Below are positions 63,069 to 64,000 of a DNA stretch of 64,000 nucleotides, piece after piece. Below the pieces are notes generated by a model that saw only the letters and a list, made by a program, of their open reading frames with translations, did no database searches and was not told the DNA's origin. Source of the DNA: Balamuthia mandrillaris (taxonomy: Eukaryota; Discosea; Longamoebia; Balamuthiidae); the NCBI GenBank assembly GCA_031835245.1, contig JAVKOQ010000121.1:62001-126000 (forward strand), given 5' to 3'. A program made the translations under genes and the position numbers. How positions within the stretch are numbered: the first letter of the stretch is position 1; every line of letters starts with the position of its first letter.

Positions 63069-64000
63069 TTATCGACCGGCGAGAGATGGAATAAATGCAG
63101 AAGAGGAACGAGGCGTTGGAGAGGAGGAGGAGGTCGAAGCAGAAGCCAGTGGAGAACGAGAACGCTGAGAAGGGGAAGAAGCAGGCTCAGAAGGGAGAGG
63201 AGAAGCGGAGGGAGTGGTTATGGTACACAAGATAGGAGTGGCAGATCTTCTAAGGAGGTTATTCCTTTCGGCAGCGCGGAAGAAACGCATGAGCGCCTCT
63301 ATCCAGTCGAAGATGAGGACAAAGAGCTCTTTGGCGGTGCTTTGCATTTTGGTGAGTTCGGCAAGAATGTGTTGAGCGAGAAGGTTCCACTTGTGGATGA
63401 GTTGGCTGCTGTCCTCCGCCAGTTCGTCGGTGCTAGGATCCACAAAGCTGTCCTCCATTTTCTCTTTTTGTTTGGCGTCTTCCTCCACACGCCCGCTTCC
63501 TCTTCCGTTTTCAGTGTCTCCTTGTTCTTCTTCTTCTGGTTTGCCAGCAGCAGCGGGAAGAAGGCCATCACTGGCCATCAACAGAGCAGGCAGAGAGTAG
63601 ATGTAGCGCAACCAATCCTCCCCTGTGGCGTTCTGTTGCAGCAGGAAGGAGATGTCTCGGAAAATGGCTTCCACACGGACAGGTTCCATCCGCTCACTCT
63701 CCTTGCCTTCGCCACTGCCGCACTGCTTCTCCACCATAGCAACGATCGAGGCAAAGTCAAGCTTTTGCCACTCTGTCCACAGATGAACTAGCGGCTCGTC
63801 ATCAGAGAGTGAAGCTTTCTCTTTCTCGCTTCTCCGTTGTTCGAGGTCCATGCCTTGGCTTTCTTTTTCTCCTTCCTCCTCTTCCTCTTCTTCTCCTCTT
63901 CTGCGCTTCTTGGTTGAAGTAGTCCCAGAGGAGCGAGGATGCAACACCACCGACAGAGAGGCACCCAGTTGCCCGATGGCCGCCCGTCGTTTCAGCTCAG
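63069..64000 (-). CDS. Unknown protein, 5' end beyond window
   Basis: An open minus-strand frame of about 310 codons running off the right edge. I do not recognise a family. The visible part has a basic/acidic stretch (KKRRRG then Glu run), a helical region with regular hydrophobics (PLVHLWTEWQKLDFASIVAMV, VRVEAIFRDISFLLQQN), a Glu/Lys linker and a further helical block (LIHKWNLLAQHILAELTKMQ, LIFDWIEALMRFFRAAE), ending in a Ser/Pro/Arg tail. The helical blocks could be part of a larger helical-repeat or mediator-like protein, which is a guess. No intron is evident in the visible part. Confidence 0.55.
   Translation of the reverse strand, partial: ELKRRAAIGQLGASLSVVLHPRSSGTTSTKKRRRGEEEEEEEGEKESQGMDLEQRRSEKEKASLSDDEPLVHLWTEWQKLDFASIVAMVEKQCGSGEGKESERMEPVRVEAIFRDISFLLQQNATGEDWLRYIYSLPALLMASDGLLPAAAGKPEEEEQGDTENGRGSGRVEEDAKQKEKMEDSFVDPSTDELAEDSSQLIHKWNLLAQHILAELTKMQSTAKELFVLIFDWIEALMRFFRAAERNNLLRRSATPILCTITTPSASPLPSEPASSPSQRSRSPLASASTSSSSPTPRSSSAFIPSLAGR

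Noticed and set aside
1-64000. tRNA, rRNA, CRISPR arrays, riboswitches
   Set aside because: I looked for tRNA B-box-like sequences, rRNA-like conserved blocks and regularly spaced repeats with unique spacers and saw none; the repeats present are simple microsatellites.
1-64000. Mobile elements and integrated virus-like elements
   Set aside because: No reverse transcriptase, transposase, integrase, capsid-like frame, long terminal repeats or target-site duplications were recognised. The viroplasmin-fold protein is the RNase H1 N-terminal domain in an intron-bearing host gene.

Overview
The window is nuclear DNA of a unicellular eukaryote. Almost every gene is broken by short GT–AG introns (mostly 65–120 bases) that are pyrimidine-rich on the sense strand. 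Genes are tightly packed on both strands, several with only 100–500 bases between divergent starts. The proteins are eukaryotic: RGS, TBC, KCTD, SMYD, FBXO11-like, EF-hand/PH phospholipase D, SMP lipid transfer, RWD/LRR/BTB. This repertoire, a family-2-like 7TM receptor and RPEL motifs suggest a free-living amoebozoan (an Acanthamoeba/Balamuthia-like discosean is my best guess). That placement is inference from domain content, not from any database match. I see no rRNA, tRNA, CRISPR array or recognisable transposable element.

Layout. 1–9.4 kb: three-HMA copper P-type ATPase (-, cut by the left edge), EBP-type sterol isomerase (-), a DUF3223 + La-type xRRM RNA-binding protein (+), a small protease-like remnant, and a RanBP2-type zinc-finger protein (-). 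9.7–16 kb: a disordered protein (-), a PH/helical-repeat/SMP lipid-transfer protein (-), mitochondrial bL27 (-). 16–28 kb: SMYD-like SET/MYND protein (+), RWD–LRR–BTB–BTB protein (-), long-form tRNase Z with an inserted C2H2 finger (+), TMX-like oxidoreductase (+). 27.7–33.4 kb: EF-hand/PH/phospholipase D (-). 33.9–40 kb: SWIM + ZZ-like zinc protein (-), coiled-coil protein (+), RNase H1-type hybrid-binding domain protein (+), dual-specificity phosphatase (-), FBXO11-like F-box/beta-helix/UBR protein (+). 40–53 kb: three large + strand signalling or cytoskeletal genes: ubiquitin-fold/coiled coil, ankyrin–TBC RabGAP, RGS–RPEL–Nudix-like. 53–64 kb: 7TM receptor with a cupredoxin-like ectodomain (-), RPA-interacting protein (-), KCTD–WD40 protein (+), PNK-like P-loop kinase (-), ZIP metal transporter (+), and a partial unknown gene (-) at the right edge.

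Shared themes. Metal handling appears at both ends (Cu ATPase, ZIP), and a receptor has a copper-protein-like ectodomain. Small-GTPase, lipid and G-protein signalling is prominent (TBC, RGS, PLD, SMP). A nucleic-acid maintenance set (hybrid-binding protein, RPA-interacting protein, PNK-like kinase, tRNase Z, La) is scattered through the window. One duplicated promoter module with an E2F-like core lies upstream of two neighbouring genes. Exon boundaries were worked out by hand from splice signals, preserved frame and domain continuity. Most are frame-consistent across the whole gene, but N-termini and some junctions remain predictions.
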